Source of the DNA: JAJFTV01 sp036825755
GTDB lineage: Bacteria; Chloroflexota; Anaerolineae; Anaerolineales; Anaerolineaceae
Length of the DNA stretch: 57,292 nucleotides
Direction of reading: 5' to 3'
Assembly (NCBI GenBank): GCA_036825755.1
Contig: DAISXR010000011.1
Coordinates: forward strand, 1 to 57,292
This document shows positions 1 to 7,941 of this stretch, piece by piece; within the stretch, counting starts at the first letter, position 1, and each line of letters begins with the position of its first letter. Position numbers and translations under genes: made by a program. The notes under the pieces are model-generated. The model made no database searches and had not been told where the DNA came from. It saw nothing but the letters and a program-made list of their open reading frames with translations.

Positions 1-68
1 CTCAGTTCGCTATCCGCGAGGGCGGCCTGACTGTGGGCGCCGGCGTGATTACAGAAATTGTTAAATAG
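1..68 (+). CDS. tuf: Elongation factor Tu, C-terminal end (partial)
   Basis: The reading frame beginning at base 3 gives QFAIREGGLTVGAGVITEIVK and then TAG at 66-68. This is the highly conserved last beta-strand of EF-Tu domain III. EF-Tu carries aminoacyl-tRNA to the ribosome. Only the last 21 residues lie in the window. It is 13 bases upstream of rpsJ, the usual str-to-S10 junction. Confidence 0.93.
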   Translation, partial: QFAIREGGLTVGAGVITEIVK

Positions 69-81
69 GTACAGGTAGATA

Positions 82-390
82 ATGGCAAAACAACGCATAC
101 GGATTCGCTTGAAAGCATACGATCATCGAGTTTTGGATCAATCTGCAAAACGGATTGTCGAGACTGCTGAACGAAGTGGTGCCCGAGTTGTAGGGCCGGT
201 ACCGCTGCCAACCAAGATCGAACGGTTCACTGTTCGACGGTCGACATTCATCGATAAAGATTCGCATGAACATTTTGAAATTCGCACACATAATCGATTG
301 ATTGACGTATTGGAACCGGATTCCAAAGCGATTGATATGCTGATGCGGTTGAACCTGCCTGCGGGCGTTGATATCGAGATCAAGATCTAA
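82..390 (+). CDS. rpsJ: 30S ribosomal protein S10
   Basis: The 102-residue product has the S10 signature: basic start AKQRIRIRLKAYDHRVLDQS, the RSGARVVGPVPLPT segment and the RRSTFIDKDSHEHFE motif. S10 belongs to the 30S head and is also known as the transcription antitermination factor NusE. The start ATG lies 13 bases after tuf, so the two are probably cotranscribed. A 282-base spacer with its own promoter separates rpsJ from rplC, so S10 here looks like the tail of the str transcript rather than the first gene of the S10 transcript. The length is normal. Confidence 0.98.
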   Translation: MAKQRIRIRLKAYDHRVLDQSAKRIVETAERSGARVVGPVPLPTKIERFTVRRSTFIDKDSHEHFEIRTHNRLIDVLEPDSKAIDMLMRLNLPAGVDIEIKI

Positions 391-408
391 GCGAAAATGG
401 AAGCGGCG

Positions 409-444
409 GGCAGCGTGATACCAGATAGACGGGGTCACACTGCC
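409..444 (+). other. Hairpin after rpsJ
   Basis: GGCAG (409-413) and GTGA (415-418) pair with TCAC (435-438) and CTGCC (440-444), leaving one 1x1 mismatch. It starts 18 bases after the rpsJ stop. No T-run follows, so it is not a classical terminator. It may partly stop or protect the upstream str transcript just before the rplC promoter. Confidence 0.4.
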
Positions 445-450
445 GCGCCC

Positions 451-479
451 TTGCATAATACATTCTTATATAGTATACT
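451..479 (+). promoter_or_regulatory. Sigma-70-type promoter for the rplC operon
   Basis: TTGCAT (451-456), a 17-base spacer and TATACT (474-479) match -35 and -10 boxes. The predicted start near 486 gives a leader of about 187 bases before rplC. This separates the large ribosomal cluster from tuf-rpsJ. Confidence 0.65.
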
Positions 480-594
480 GGTTCGGTTTTGGAAATCTGA
501 CAGCTCCATCGCAGAATTCCTTTAAAAACTGATCGTGTAAGAGTTTTTGCTGTTCGCTCACACAACCAAAACAGGGTGCGGCGACAGAAAAACT

Positions 595-641
595 GACTGT
601 GCGATCTGAGAGATGATGCAGCCAAGCCCAGGCTGACAGTC
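595..641 (+). promoter_or_regulatory. Predicted three-way-junction leader before rplC
   Basis: GACTGT (595-600) pairs perfectly with ACAGTC (636-641). Inside this closing stem are a small hairpin, ATCT/AGAT (604-607/611-614), and a second one, CAGCC/GGCTG (619-623/631-635). The fold ends 16 bases before the Shine-Dalgarno AAGGAG (658-663). Its position fits a ribosomal-protein autoregulatory leader. This is inferred from pairing only. Confidence 0.4.
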
Positions 642-672
642 TCGATGCAAAAATTATAAGGAGACAATTGAT

Positions 673-1302
673 ATGTTCAAAGGGCTTATCGGGAAGAAAA
701 TCGGCATGACCCAGATTTTCGACGAAAAAGGTGCGGCTGTACCTGTTACGTTGATTGAAGCTGGGCCTTGTTTTGTTACCCAGGTATTGTCGATCGAGAA
801 TGATGGTTATTCAGCGGTCCAACTGGGTTTCGAAGAAGTCAAGCAGAAACGCCTGACAGGCGGGCAATTAGGGCATCTGAAAAAGTCAAATTTGCCGCCA
901 TTAAAATTCCTCCGCGAATTTCGTGCCAAAAATCCAGAAGTTGCCGCCGGCGATGTGCTCAAAGCTGATGTGTTCAGCCTGAATGATCATGTCGATGTGG
1001 TGGGCACCAGTAAAGGCCGTGGGTTTGCCGGAGCCGTGAAACGACACGGTTTCCGCGGCGGACCCAAAACGCATGGTCAATCTGACCGTCTGCGTGCACC
1101 CGGCTCACAGGGTTCAACAACCACCCCAGGTCGTATTTTCAAAGGAAAACGTGGCCCCGGTCATATGGGCAATGACCGTGTTACCTCGCAGAACCTTGTC
1201 GTGGCTTTCGTAGATGTTGAACGGAATCTTATCGGTGTACGTGGATCCGTCCCCGGATCACGCGGCAGCATCGTAGTGGTCAAAGAAGGACGAAAACAGT
1301 AA
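673..1302 (+). CDS. rplC: 50S ribosomal protein L3
   Basis: The 209-residue protein begins MFKGLIGKKIGMTQIFDEKG, the classic L3 start, and contains GTSKGRGFAGAVKRHGF and the central extension MGNDRVTSQNLVV. L3 is an early 23S rRNA-binding protein near the peptidyl transferase centre. The start is set by AAGGAG at 658-663, nine bases before the ATG. It is the first gene downstream of the local promoter and folded leader, so it would be the direct target of any leader control. Confidence 0.98.
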   Translation: MFKGLIGKKIGMTQIFDEKGAAVPVTLIEAGPCFVTQVLSIENDGYSAVQLGFEEVKQKRLTGGQLGHLKKSNLPPLKFLREFRAKNPEVAAGDVLKADVFSLNDHVDVVGTSKGRGFAGAVKRHGFRGGPKTHGQSDRLRAPGSQGSTTTPGRIFKGKRGPGHMGNDRVTSQNLVVAFVDVERNLIGVRGSVPGSRGSIVVVKEGRKQ

Positions 1303-1340
1303 CAGGGTTCGTTCCTGTCACTGCTAAAAAAGGTGCAAAG

Positions 1341-1973
1341 ATGAAAGTAGACTTAATGAATATGAGCGGGGCGAAAGTAGGCGAGATTGATCTGCCCGCC
1401 GCAGTATTTGAAGCCCCAGTATCTGTCGATTTGATGCATCAGGCATTCGTACGCCAGATGGCCCACGCGCATCTTGGAACGCACGATACCAAGGTCCGAG
1501 GTGAGGTTGCCGGCGGCGGAAAGAAGCCCTGGAAGCAAAAAGGTACCGGTCGCGCCCGTCAGGGTTCCATACGGGCTGCCCAATGGGTGGGTGGCGGACG
1601 TGTTCATACCCCGCATCCCCGCAAGTACATCAAGGATATGCCCCGCAAGATGCGCCAGGCTGCCATGCGATCTGCATTGTCAGTCAAAGCCTCTGAGGCG
1701 AATATCGTTGTGATCGATGATATGGTTCTGCCAGAACTGAAGACCCGCCTGATGGCATCTGCTTTGAATGCGCTGGTGGGTGATGCAAGCGCCCTGGTCT
1801 TGATCCCCGAATTAAACGAACAGTACGACCGCGTTATCAAGTCTTCCAATAACCTTCCGGATGTCAAAACCCTTCAAACCGGTTACCTCAATGTACGCGA
1901 CCTCCTGAATTATAAGAAGCTTGTCCTGCCCGCTGCCGCACTGGAAAAAATTGTTGCTCACCTGGGCCAGTAA
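1341..1973 (+). CDS. rplD: 50S ribosomal protein L4
   Basis: The 210-residue protein contains the L4 loop signature GEVAGGGKKPWKQKGTGRAR followed by GSIRAAQWVGGG. That extended basic loop lines the peptide exit tunnel. In gammaproteobacteria L4 also represses the S10 operon through its leader; whether it does so here with the leader at 595-641 is unknown. It follows rplC after 38 bases, with AGGTG before the start codon. Confidence 0.98.
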   Translation: MKVDLMNMSGAKVGEIDLPAAVFEAPVSVDLMHQAFVRQMAHAHLGTHDTKVRGEVAGGGKKPWKQKGTGRARQGSIRAAQWVGGGRVHTPHPRKYIKDMPRKMRQAAMRSALSVKASEANIVVIDDMVLPELKTRLMASALNALVGDASALVLIPELNEQYDRVIKSSNNLPDVKTLQTGYLNVRDLLNYKKLVLPAAALEKIVAHLGQ

Positions 1974-1984
1974 GGAGTTTTGAA

Positions 1985-2287
1985 ATGACCAATCTTTACG
2001 AAGTATTACGCAGGCCGCTGGTGACAGAGAAATCGAATTATCAAATGACCAGTCTGCATCAGTATGTTTTCGAAGTGGCAGATACCGCCACCCGTTCGAT
2101 GGTGAAGGATGCCGTTGAGAGCATCTTTAACGTCACCGTCCTCAAAGTGAATATTGTCAATCTCCCGGCCAAGCAATCCCGCCGCTCACGCAGCCGCCGT
2201 TTGATGATTCGCCGCCCGGGTTACAAGAAAGCCATCATTACCCTGGCTGATGAAGACCGAATCCCGTTCTTTGAAGGTGTTGAATAA
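1985..2287 (+). CDS. rplW: 50S ribosomal protein L23
   Basis: This 100-residue protein has the L23 pattern: YEVLRRPLVTEKSNYQM near the start, then YVFEVADTATRSMVKDAVESIF and VLKVNIVN. L23 sits at the exit of the peptide tunnel and docks signal recognition particle and trigger factor. AAGGAG lies a few bases before the ATG. Its last base overlaps the ATG of rplB (TAATG), implying coupled translation. Confidence 0.98.
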   Translation: MTNLYEVLRRPLVTEKSNYQMTSLHQYVFEVADTATRSMVKDAVESIFNVTVLKVNIVNLPAKQSRRSRSRRLMIRRPGYKKAIITLADEDRIPFFEGVE

Positions 2288-3126
2288 TGGCAGTCAAAGT
2301 ATACAAACCCATTACCCCGGGTCAGCGCAATATGACCGGGTACTCATTTGAAGAAATCACCAAAACCAAACCCGAGCGGTCTCTGGTGGTTGTGCGGAAA
2401 GGTAACAGCGGACGCAACGTTCATGGTCGTGTAACCGTTCGGCACCGCGGCGGCGGAAGCAAGCGCTTCATCCGTCTGGTCGATTTCAAACGTGAAAAAC
2501 GCGGTATCCCTGCCAAAGTTTCAGCCATTGAATACGATCCCAATCGTACCGCTCGGCTGGCTCTGCTGGTATATGCCGATGGCGAAAAAGCTTACATCCT
2601 GGCCCCGGTTGGATTAAAGGTAGGCGATCAGGTTTCGGCCGGCGCCGGTTCTGACATTCGGCCTGGTAACAGTCTGCCGATTGCCAGCATTCCGGTTGGT
2701 ACCCAGGTACATAACATTGAGATGAAAGAAGGCCGCGGCGGCCAACTGGTTCGTTCCGCCGGTACCTCTGCTCAGCTCATCGCAAAAGAAGGCGATTTTG
2801 CCCAGATCCGTATGCCCTCCGGCGAAGTCCGCCTGATCCGGCAGCAGTGCTTTGCTACCATCGGACAGGTTGGCAATCTGGAACACGGCAACATCAAACT
2901 GGGTAAAGCAGGCGCCAAACGGCATCGTGGAATCAGGCCGACCGTTCGTGGAACTGCGATGTCCCCCCGCGACCATCCGCATGGTGGTGGTGAAGGCCGG
3001 CAGCCCGTGGGTATGCCCGGGCCCAAGAGCCCGTGGGGTAAACCCACCCGTGGTTACAAAACCCGCCGAAACAAGAAGACCGATCAGTTTATTGTTCGAC
3101 GTCGCAATACGACCAGTGGTCGCTAG
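2287..3126 (+). CDS. rplB: 50S ribosomal protein L2
   Basis: The 279-residue protein shows L2 hallmarks: GRNVHGRVTVRHRGGG, the central RNA-binding fold, and the C-terminal GTAMSPRDHPHGGGEGRQP loop. The His in that loop lies near the peptidyl transferase centre in other bacteria. Length is normal. It overlaps rplW by one base and is followed by rpsS after 24 bases. Confidence 0.98.
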   Translation: MAVKVYKPITPGQRNMTGYSFEEITKTKPERSLVVVRKGNSGRNVHGRVTVRHRGGGSKRFIRLVDFKREKRGIPAKVSAIEYDPNRTARLALLVYADGEKAYILAPVGLKVGDQVSAGAGSDIRPGNSLPIASIPVGTQVHNIEMKEGRGGQLVRSAGTSAQLIAKEGDFAQIRMPSGEVRLIRQQCFATIGQVGNLEHGNIKLGKAGAKRHRGIRPTVRGTAMSPRDHPHGGGEGRQPVGMPGPKSPWGKPTRGYKTRRNKKTDQFIVRRRNTTSGR

Positions 3127-3150
3127 CTGATATAGGAAGAGGACGAGATT

Positions 3151-3426
3151 ATGGGACGTTCATTAAAAAAGGGCCCGTTTATTAGCCCGAAATTGCTGAA
3201 GAAAATTGAAGAGATGAATGCACGCGGCGAGAAGAAAGTATTGCGTACCTGGAGCAGGGCCAGCACAATCTTCCCCCAGATGGTTGGGCACACACTGGCC
3301 GTGCACAATGGCCGCCGGCATGTACCGATCTACATCACCGAAAACATGGTCGGTCATCGTCTGGGTGAGTTTGCCCCTACGAGAAGCTTTCGTGGGCATG
3401 CATCCGAAAAATCCACGAGGAGATAA
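3151..3426 (+). CDS. rpsS: 30S ribosomal protein S19
   Basis: The 91-residue protein begins MGRSLKKGPFI and carries RTWSRASTIFPQMVGHT and the signature GHRLGEFAPTRSFRGH. S19 binds 16S rRNA in the 30S head with S13. A GGAAGAGGA stretch precedes the ATG. The 3' end holds the GAGGAG that serves as ribosome-binding site for rplV. Confidence 0.98.
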   Translation: MGRSLKKGPFISPKLLKKIEEMNARGEKKVLRTWSRASTIFPQMVGHTLAVHNGRRHVPIYITENMVGHRLGEFAPTRSFRGHASEKSTRR

Positions 3427-3429
3427 GCG

Positions 3430-3771
3430 ATGGCTACCGATGTTCGTGCAGAATTAAGCAATTGCGGTGTCTCTGCCCAGAAAGTACGCCTGGTCATCGA
3501 CCTTGTGCGGGGCAAGCCTGCTGTTGAATCTTTGAATACCCTGAAGTACAGCCCCAAAGTGGCCGCCCGCCACGTGTACAAACTGCTGGCTTCAGCCGTA
3601 TCGAATGCCGAGGAAAACTTCGGCATCAGTCGTGAAGATTTATACGTCCACCAGATTATGGCTGATGAAGCACCCACCCGTAAATGGCGGCGCTTTGGAG
3701 CCCGCGGACGCTTCAAACCGGTTTTGCGGCGCTCGTCGCATGTGAAAATCGTGCTGAGGGAACGAGAGTAA
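3430..3771 (+). CDS. rplV: 50S ribosomal protein L22
   Basis: The 113-residue protein has the L22 features SAQKVRLVIDLVRGKP and KYSPKVAARHVYKLLASAVSNAE, and the C-terminal hairpin around APTRKWRRFGARGR. L22 lines the exit tunnel, and its hairpin is the site of macrolide-resistance changes in other species. It starts three bases after rpsS. A 54-base spacer follows before rpsC. Confidence 0.97.
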   Translation: MATDVRAELSNCGVSAQKVRLVIDLVRGKPAVESLNTLKYSPKVAARHVYKLLASAVSNAEENFGISREDLYVHQIMADEAPTRKWRRFGARGRFKPVLRRSSHVKIVLRERE

Positions 3772-3825
3772 TCCGGCCAGGCCTGGAACACTCTTGATCA
3801 AAGCAAATAAGAAAGCGGAGAAAAT

Positions 3826-4503
3826 ATGGGTCGTAAAGTACATCCGATTGGATTTCGATTAAACATCAACAGGCCGTGGCTTGGGCGTTGGTTTGCCTCT
3901 GGTGATCAGTATGTTGAACAGCTTCAACAGGACCTCGCCATTCGCAAGTTGATCCGTGGGTTTGATGACCGCTCGGGTATCTCCAATGTAGAAGTTGAAC
4001 GCTTCCCCGGCAAGGTGAAGATCGTCATGCACACCGCCAAACCCGGCATCTTAATTGGCCGCAAGGGCGAAAATGTGAAAGTGATCCGCCATAAACTGGA
4101 AGACCTGACCGGTAAGAAAATTGACCTCGAGATCAAAGAGATCAAGAACCCCGATGTGGACGCTTTTCTGGTTGCCGAAAATATCGCCGGGCAGATCCAG
4201 CGCCGTGTGAGTTACCGTAGAGCACTAAAGCGTGCTTTGCAGCAGGCCACCCGCCAGGGCGCAAAGGGTATCAAGGTTGAGGTTGCTGGCCGTCTGAGCG
4301 GCGCCGAAATGGCCCGCAGTGTGTGGATGCGCGAAGGACAGGTTCCTCTGCAGACTCTGCGCGCCGATATCGATTTTGCCCAGACAGTGGCTAACACCCA
4401 GTATGGCATCATCGGCATCAAGGTATGGGTCTATAAAGGCACAGTGTTGAAAGACCGCGAAGAAAAGGTCGAGACCACTGAGGGCGTTTACGTCAGCGAA
4501 TAA
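3826..4503 (+). CDS. rpsC: 30S ribosomal protein S3
   Basis: The 225-residue protein starts MGRKVHPIGFRLNI and has an N-terminal KH domain with the GILIGRKGENVKVIRHKLEDL motif. A C-terminal domain includes GRLSGAEMARSVWMREGQVPLQTLRADIDF (the start of that motif is near 4290). S3 lies at the mRNA entry channel and contributes to helicase activity. GCGGAG precedes the ATG. Length is typical. Confidence 0.98.
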   Translation: MGRKVHPIGFRLNINRPWLGRWFASGDQYVEQLQQDLAIRKLIRGFDDRSGISNVEVERFPGKVKIVMHTAKPGILIGRKGENVKVIRHKLEDLTGKKIDLEIKEIKNPDVDAFLVAENIAGQIQRRVSYRRALKRALQQATRQGAKGIKVEVAGRLSGAEMARSVWMREGQVPLQTLRADIDFAQTVANTQYGIIGIKVWVYKGTVLKDREEKVETTEGVYVSE

Positions 4504-4547
4504 TACTCTGGCCTTGAGGCCGGGTTGGTTGAAGAGAGGTTTTGATT

Positions 4548-4976
4548 ATGTTAATGCCAAAACGTGTGAAATATCGCAAGCAGCATCGCGGAAGAATGAC
4601 CGGCAAAGCTCTGCGCGGAGCCGAAATCAGCTTCGGTGAGGTGGGTTTGCAGGCGCTCGAACCGGGTTGGGTTTCAGCACGACAGATTGAAGCTGCCCGC
4701 CGCGCCATGGTCAGAGTGATGAAACGCCGCGGTAAGATGTGGATCCGCATTTTCCCTGACAAACCGTACACAAAACGTGCACAGGAAACCCGTATGGGTA
4801 AGGGTAAAGGTAATGTGGAGTACTGGGTGGCTGTGATCAAACCGGGAAGAATCATGTTTGAAATCAGCGGCCTGCCCGAACAGGTTGCCATCGAGGCGCT
4901 GAACCAGGCTTCTTTCAAGTTTTCGATCCGGACCAAGGTTATTACCCGGGAGCATTTGATGGGAGAAGCACTATGA
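4548..4976 (+). CDS. rplP: 50S ribosomal protein L16
   Basis: The product begins MLMPKRVKYRKQHRGRMTG and includes RQIEAARRAMVRVMKRRGK, RIFPDKPYTKRAQETRMGKG and the C-terminal ITREHLMGEAL, all typical of L16. An in-frame TTG lies two codons upstream at 4542. I chose ATG 4548 because the GAGAGG at 4534-4539 is then eight bases away; from the TTG it would be only two. L16 organises the A-site tRNA elbow. It overlaps rpmC by four bases (ATGA). Confidence 0.97.
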   Translation: MLMPKRVKYRKQHRGRMTGKALRGAEISFGEVGLQALEPGWVSARQIEAARRAMVRVMKRRGKMWIRIFPDKPYTKRAQETRMGKGKGNVEYWVAVIKPGRIMFEISGLPEQVAIEALNQASFKFSIRTKVITREHLMGEAL

Positions 4977-5185
4977 AAATGTCAGAGATCAAAATTTTGT
5001 CTGATTCCGAGCTTGCCAACAAGCTGGAAGATACCCGCCAGGAATATATGAACCTGCGCTTCCAGATTGTGAGCGGTCAACTGACCGATACGAGCCGGTT
5101 GAAAAAAGTTCGTCGCACCATCGCTCAATTTGAGACTGTATTGCGCGAACGTGAAATAAAAGCCTCGACGGAAGGTGCGTTATGA
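4973..5185 (+). CDS. rpmC: 50S ribosomal protein L29
   Basis: This 70-residue two-helix protein shows the L29 pattern: SDSELANKLEDTRQEYMNLRFQ, then a second helix with SRLKKVRRTIAQFETVLRERE. It lies at the tunnel exit beside L23. Start and stop both overlap neighbours by four bases (ATGA at 4973 and at 5182), so translation is coupled through rplP-rpmC-rpsQ. Confidence 0.96.
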   Translation: MKMSEIKILSDSELANKLEDTRQEYMNLRFQIVSGQLTDTSRLKKVRRTIAQFETVLREREIKASTEGAL

Positions 5186-5457
5186 ACAGCAAACGAAGGC
5201 GATTAGAAGGTGTTGTGACAAGCAACAAAATGATGAAAACAGCGATCGTGGAGATCTCACGTACGTATCGCCACCCGCTGTATGGCAAGGTGGTTCATGA
5301 CAAGAAACGTGTCAAAGCCCACGACGAATTAGGCTGCCAGATTGGCGACCATGTGCGCATTATCGAGAGCATGCCCATCTCCAAAGACAAGATGTGGGTC
5401 ATCGAAGCGATCCTGCGACGTGAGGAAGCTGCCGGCGAACCCATCGAAGGAGAATAG
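5182..5457 (+). CDS. rpsQ: 30S ribosomal protein S17
   Basis: The 91-residue protein has the S17 OB-fold pattern: RRRLEGVVTSNKMMKTAIVEI, HPLYGKVVHDKKRVKAHDE and CQIGDHVRIIESMPISKDK. S17 binds 16S rRNA helices 7 and 11 early in 30S assembly. It overlaps rpmC by four bases and ends four bases before rplN. Confidence 0.97.
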   Translation: MNSKRRRLEGVVTSNKMMKTAIVEISRTYRHPLYGKVVHDKKRVKAHDELGCQIGDHVRIIESMPISKDKMWVIEAILRREEAAGEPIEGE

Positions 5458-5460
5458 GTC

Positions 5461-5832
5461 ATGATCCAAAAGGAGAGTCGTCTTAATATTGCTGATAATA
5501 CCGGTGCGCGTGAGCTGCTCGTCATCCACATCATCGGTGGGTCAGTTCGTAGATACGGCGCCGTAGGTGATATTGTTGTCGGTACTGTCAAATCGGCCTC
5601 ACCGCAGGCGACAGTAAAGAAATCAGAAGTTGTCAAGGCTGTCATTGTACGCTGTTCGAAAGAATGGCGGCGCGAGGATGGCTCAACCATCCGGTTCGAT
5701 GACAATGCAGCCGTGATTCTGGATAATGATGGTTCCAACCCAAGAGGCACTCGTATTTTTGGGCCGGTTGCACGCGAACTTCGCGAAAAAGGGTTTATGA
5801 AGATCGTTTCACTTGCCCCGGAAGTCATCTAG
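5461..5832 (+). CDS. rplN: 50S ribosomal protein L14
   Basis: The 123-residue protein begins MIQKESRLNIADNTGAREL, the L14 signature, and continues with VVKAVIVRCSKEWRREDGS and RIFGPVARELREKGFMKIVSLAPEVI (the latter motif starts near 5755). L14 forms an intersubunit bridge and is the target of the silencing factor RsfS. AAGGAG in the rpsQ 3' end precedes the ATG. Confidence 0.98.
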   Translation: MIQKESRLNIADNTGARELLVIHIIGGSVRRYGAVGDIVVGTVKSASPQATVKKSEVVKAVIVRCSKEWRREDGSTIRFDDNAAVILDNDGSNPRGTRIFGPVARELREKGFMKIVSLAPEVI

Positions 5833-5855
5833 GTTGAAGTGGACAGGAGTAAATA

Positions 5856-6185
5856 ATGAAAGCTAAGATCCGCAAAGGTGATCAGGTAATGATCATCAGT
5901 GGCCAAGAAGAGGACAAAGGCAAAAAAGGTGAAGTGATCAAGGTACTGCCCGTAACTGGACGTGTGGTGGTACAGGGTGTCAACGTGCGCGTCAAACACC
6001 AGTCGCAGGTGCAGGCACGTGGACGGTCTGTAGCTCCGGGCAAAGTGCGTTTTGAAGCCCCCATTCACATTTCAAATGTGATGTTGGTATGTCCAAAGTG
6101 CGGGAAACCCACCCGTGTCGGCCTCTCTCGAGCCGGTGATGATGTGCAGCGTGTTTGCAAGCAATGTGAAGAAGTGATCGACTAA
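5856..6185 (+). CDS. rplX: 50S ribosomal protein L24, zinc-ribbon form
   Basis: The 109-residue protein starts with the KOW motif, RKGDQVMIISGQEEDKGKKG, and continues NVRVKHQSQVQARG. Its C-terminal part has VCPKCGKPTRVG and VCKQCEEV, two CxxC pairs that would hold a zinc ion. L24 initiates 50S assembly by binding domain I of 23S rRNA. ACAGGAG precedes the ATG. Confidence 0.97.
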   Translation: MKAKIRKGDQVMIISGQEEDKGKKGEVIKVLPVTGRVVVQGVNVRVKHQSQVQARGRSVAPGKVRFEAPIHISNVMLVCPKCGKPTRVGLSRAGDDVQRVCKQCEEVID

Positions 6186-6207
6186 CAGGTCACCCGGGAG
6201 AACATGA

Positions 6208-6750
6208 ATGAATAGGTTGAAGGAAAAATATCAAAAGGAATTAGTCCCAGCCTTGATGAAGTCCCTCAGTATGGACAACATCATGCAGGTGCCCAGAATC
6301 GAGAAAGTGGTCATCAACATCGGTATGGGCGAAGCGCTGGATAATCCCAAATCGCTGGAAGCCGCCGTGGCAGACCTGCGAGCCATCACCGGCCAGCAGC
6401 CTGTTGTGACCAAGGCTCGCAAGAGTATCGCCAACTTCAAACTGCGCGAAGGTCGCACCATTGGTGTCAAAGTGACACTGCGCGGTAACAAGATGTGGGC
6501 ATTTCTGGATCGGCTGATTAATATTGCGCTCCCCCGCGTACGTGACTTTCGGGGTATTGATGGCAATTCATTTGATGGTCGAGGAAATTACACACTGGGC
6601 ATTCGCGAGCAGTTGATTTTCCCCGAGATCGTCTATGACAAAATCGACAAGATCCGCGGGATGGAAATGACCATTGTGACGACAGCCACAAATGATGGTC
6701 ATGCCCATGAATTGCTGCAAATGCTTGGTATGCCGTTCAGAAAGGACTAA
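6208..6750 (+). CDS. rplE: 50S ribosomal protein L5
   Basis: The 180-residue protein has the L5 signatures VPRIEKVVINIGMGEA and TGQQPVVTKARKSIANFKLR, plus VTLRGNKMWAFLDRLI. L5 binds 5S rRNA and contacts the P-site tRNA. Two ATGs lie close together. ATG 6204 is out of frame and stops at once, while ATG 6208 opens the gene, with CGGGAG upstream. It ends one base before the rpsN ATG. Confidence 0.98.
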   Translation: MNRLKEKYQKELVPALMKSLSMDNIMQVPRIEKVVINIGMGEALDNPKSLEAAVADLRAITGQQPVVTKARKSIANFKLREGRTIGVKVTLRGNKMWAFLDRLINIALPRVRDFRGIDGNSFDGRGNYTLGIREQLIFPEIVYDKIDKIRGMEMTIVTTATNDGHAHELLQMLGMPFRKD

Positions 6751-6751
6751 T

Positions 6752-6934
6752 ATGGCAAAGTTATCCATGATTAATCGTGAAATGCATAGGAAATACCCCA
6801 ACCAGGTCAGAAATCGCTGCAAGATCTGTGGACGCCCCCGTGGGTATATTCGACGGTTTGGCTTATGCCGAATTTGTTTCCGCGAAATAGCTTTGAAGGG
6901 CCAGATTCCGGGCGTCCGCAAAGCATCCTGGTAA
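6752..6934 (+). CDS. rpsN: 30S ribosomal protein S14, zinc-binding type Z
   Basis: The product is 60 residues: MAKLSMINREMHRKYP, then NRCKICGRPRGYIRRFGLCRICFRE. The CxxC-x12-CxxC arrangement marks the short zinc-binding S14 (S14p/S29e), as in other bacteria that lack the long form. The frame is open upstream into rplE, but ATG 6752 gives the family's usual length and lies one base after the rplE stop. S14 sits in the 30S head. Confidence 0.97.
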   Translation: MAKLSMINREMHRKYPNQVRNRCKICGRPRGYIRRFGLCRICFREIALKGQIPGVRKASW

Positions 6935-6951
6935 TCTGCTGGAGGAATGAG

Positions 6952-7365
6952 ATGAGTGTTAACGATCCGATTGCAGACTTGTTAACCCGTGTTCGTAATG
7001 CGGTAATTACTGGTCAAACCGTTGTGGCAATGCCTGCATCGAAAATGAAATCTGAAGTCACTCGCATCCTGAAAGAAGAAGGCTTCATTGAGGGATACGA
7101 AGTTGTAGAAGGCACCAAACCTTCACAACGGGTATTGCGCATCTGGCTGAAATATGTCGGCGAGCGAAGACAGCGTACATCGGTTATCACCGGTCTGACG
7201 CGCGTCAGCCGCCCGGGAAGACGAGTATATACGCATAAACAGGATATCCCTTACGTGCTTTCCGGTATGGGTGTCATGATTGTCTCCACCTCAAAAGGTG
7301 TGATGACAGGTCAACGTGCTCGCCAACTGGGTGTCGGCGGCGAGATTATTTGCAAGGTCTGGTAG
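6952..7365 (+). CDS. rpsH: 30S ribosomal protein S8
   Basis: The product is 137 residues: MSVNDPIADLLTRVRNAV at the start, then MPASKMKSEVTRILKEEGFI and the C-terminal signature STSKGVMTGQRARQLGVGGE. The frame is open further upstream (to 6865), but GGAGGA at 6941-6946 places the start at ATG 6952. S8 binds 16S helix 21. In E. coli it represses the spc operon at the L5 start; no such leader was recognised here. Confidence 0.98.
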   Translation: MSVNDPIADLLTRVRNAVITGQTVVAMPASKMKSEVTRILKEEGFIEGYEVVEGTKPSQRVLRIWLKYVGERRQRTSVITGLTRVSRPGRRVYTHKQDIPYVLSGMGVMIVSTSKGVMTGQRARQLGVGGEIICKVW

Positions 7366-7383
7366 TCATTTAGGAGGTGAACC

Positions 7384-7926
7384 GTGTCTAGAATAGGTCG
7401 TTTACCGATGACCATCCCGGCCGGTGTGGAAGTAGAGATTAATGGCAGTGAAGTGCATGTTAAAGGACCCAAAGGTTCTTTAACCCGCGAAATCTCACCC
7501 CGTATTTCGGTTGAGATCGAAGGAACCAGCGTTCTTGTGAAACGCTCATCCGACGAAGCAATTGCGCGGTCTTTGCACGGCACAACGCGGGCCTTGATCA
7601 ATAATATGATTACGGGTGTGAGCACCGGCTTTACCAAGGTACTTGAGGTTCAGGGTGTGGGTTATCGTGTAGAACAAACCGGTAATAACATCACCCTCCA
7701 CGTTGGGTACTCTCATCCTGTCGTCATCGAGCCACCGGAAGGAATTTCGTTTGAAGTGGATGCCAAAACCCGTCAATTCAAGGTGATGGGTTACGATAAG
7801 GAAACAGTCGGGCAAACCGCAGCCAATATCCGCGAGGTCCGACCCCCCGAACCTTACAAAGGTAAAGGGATCCGCTATTTGGGAGAGAAAGTACGCCGCA
7901 AAGCCGGAAAGACGGCTCGGGCATAA
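7384..7926 (+). CDS. rplF: 50S ribosomal protein L6
   Basis: The 180-residue protein starts at GTG 7384, with a near-perfect AGGAGGTGA just upstream. It shows the L6 pattern: SRIGRLPMTIPAGVEVEI, the first repeat, then VGYRVEQTGNNITLHVGYSHPV and the C-terminal RPPEPYKGKGIRYLGEKVRR. L6 lies near the sarcin-ricin loop and the factor-binding site. Confidence 0.98.
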   Translation: MSRIGRLPMTIPAGVEVEINGSEVHVKGPKGSLTREISPRISVEIEGTSVLVKRSSDEAIARSLHGTTRALINNMITGVSTGFTKVLEVQGVGYRVEQTGNNITLHVGYSHPVVIEPPEGISFEVDAKTRQFKVMGYDKETVGQTAANIREVRPPEPYKGKGIRYLGEKVRRKAGKTARA

Positions 7927-7941
7927 TTGAGGGAATGACGC

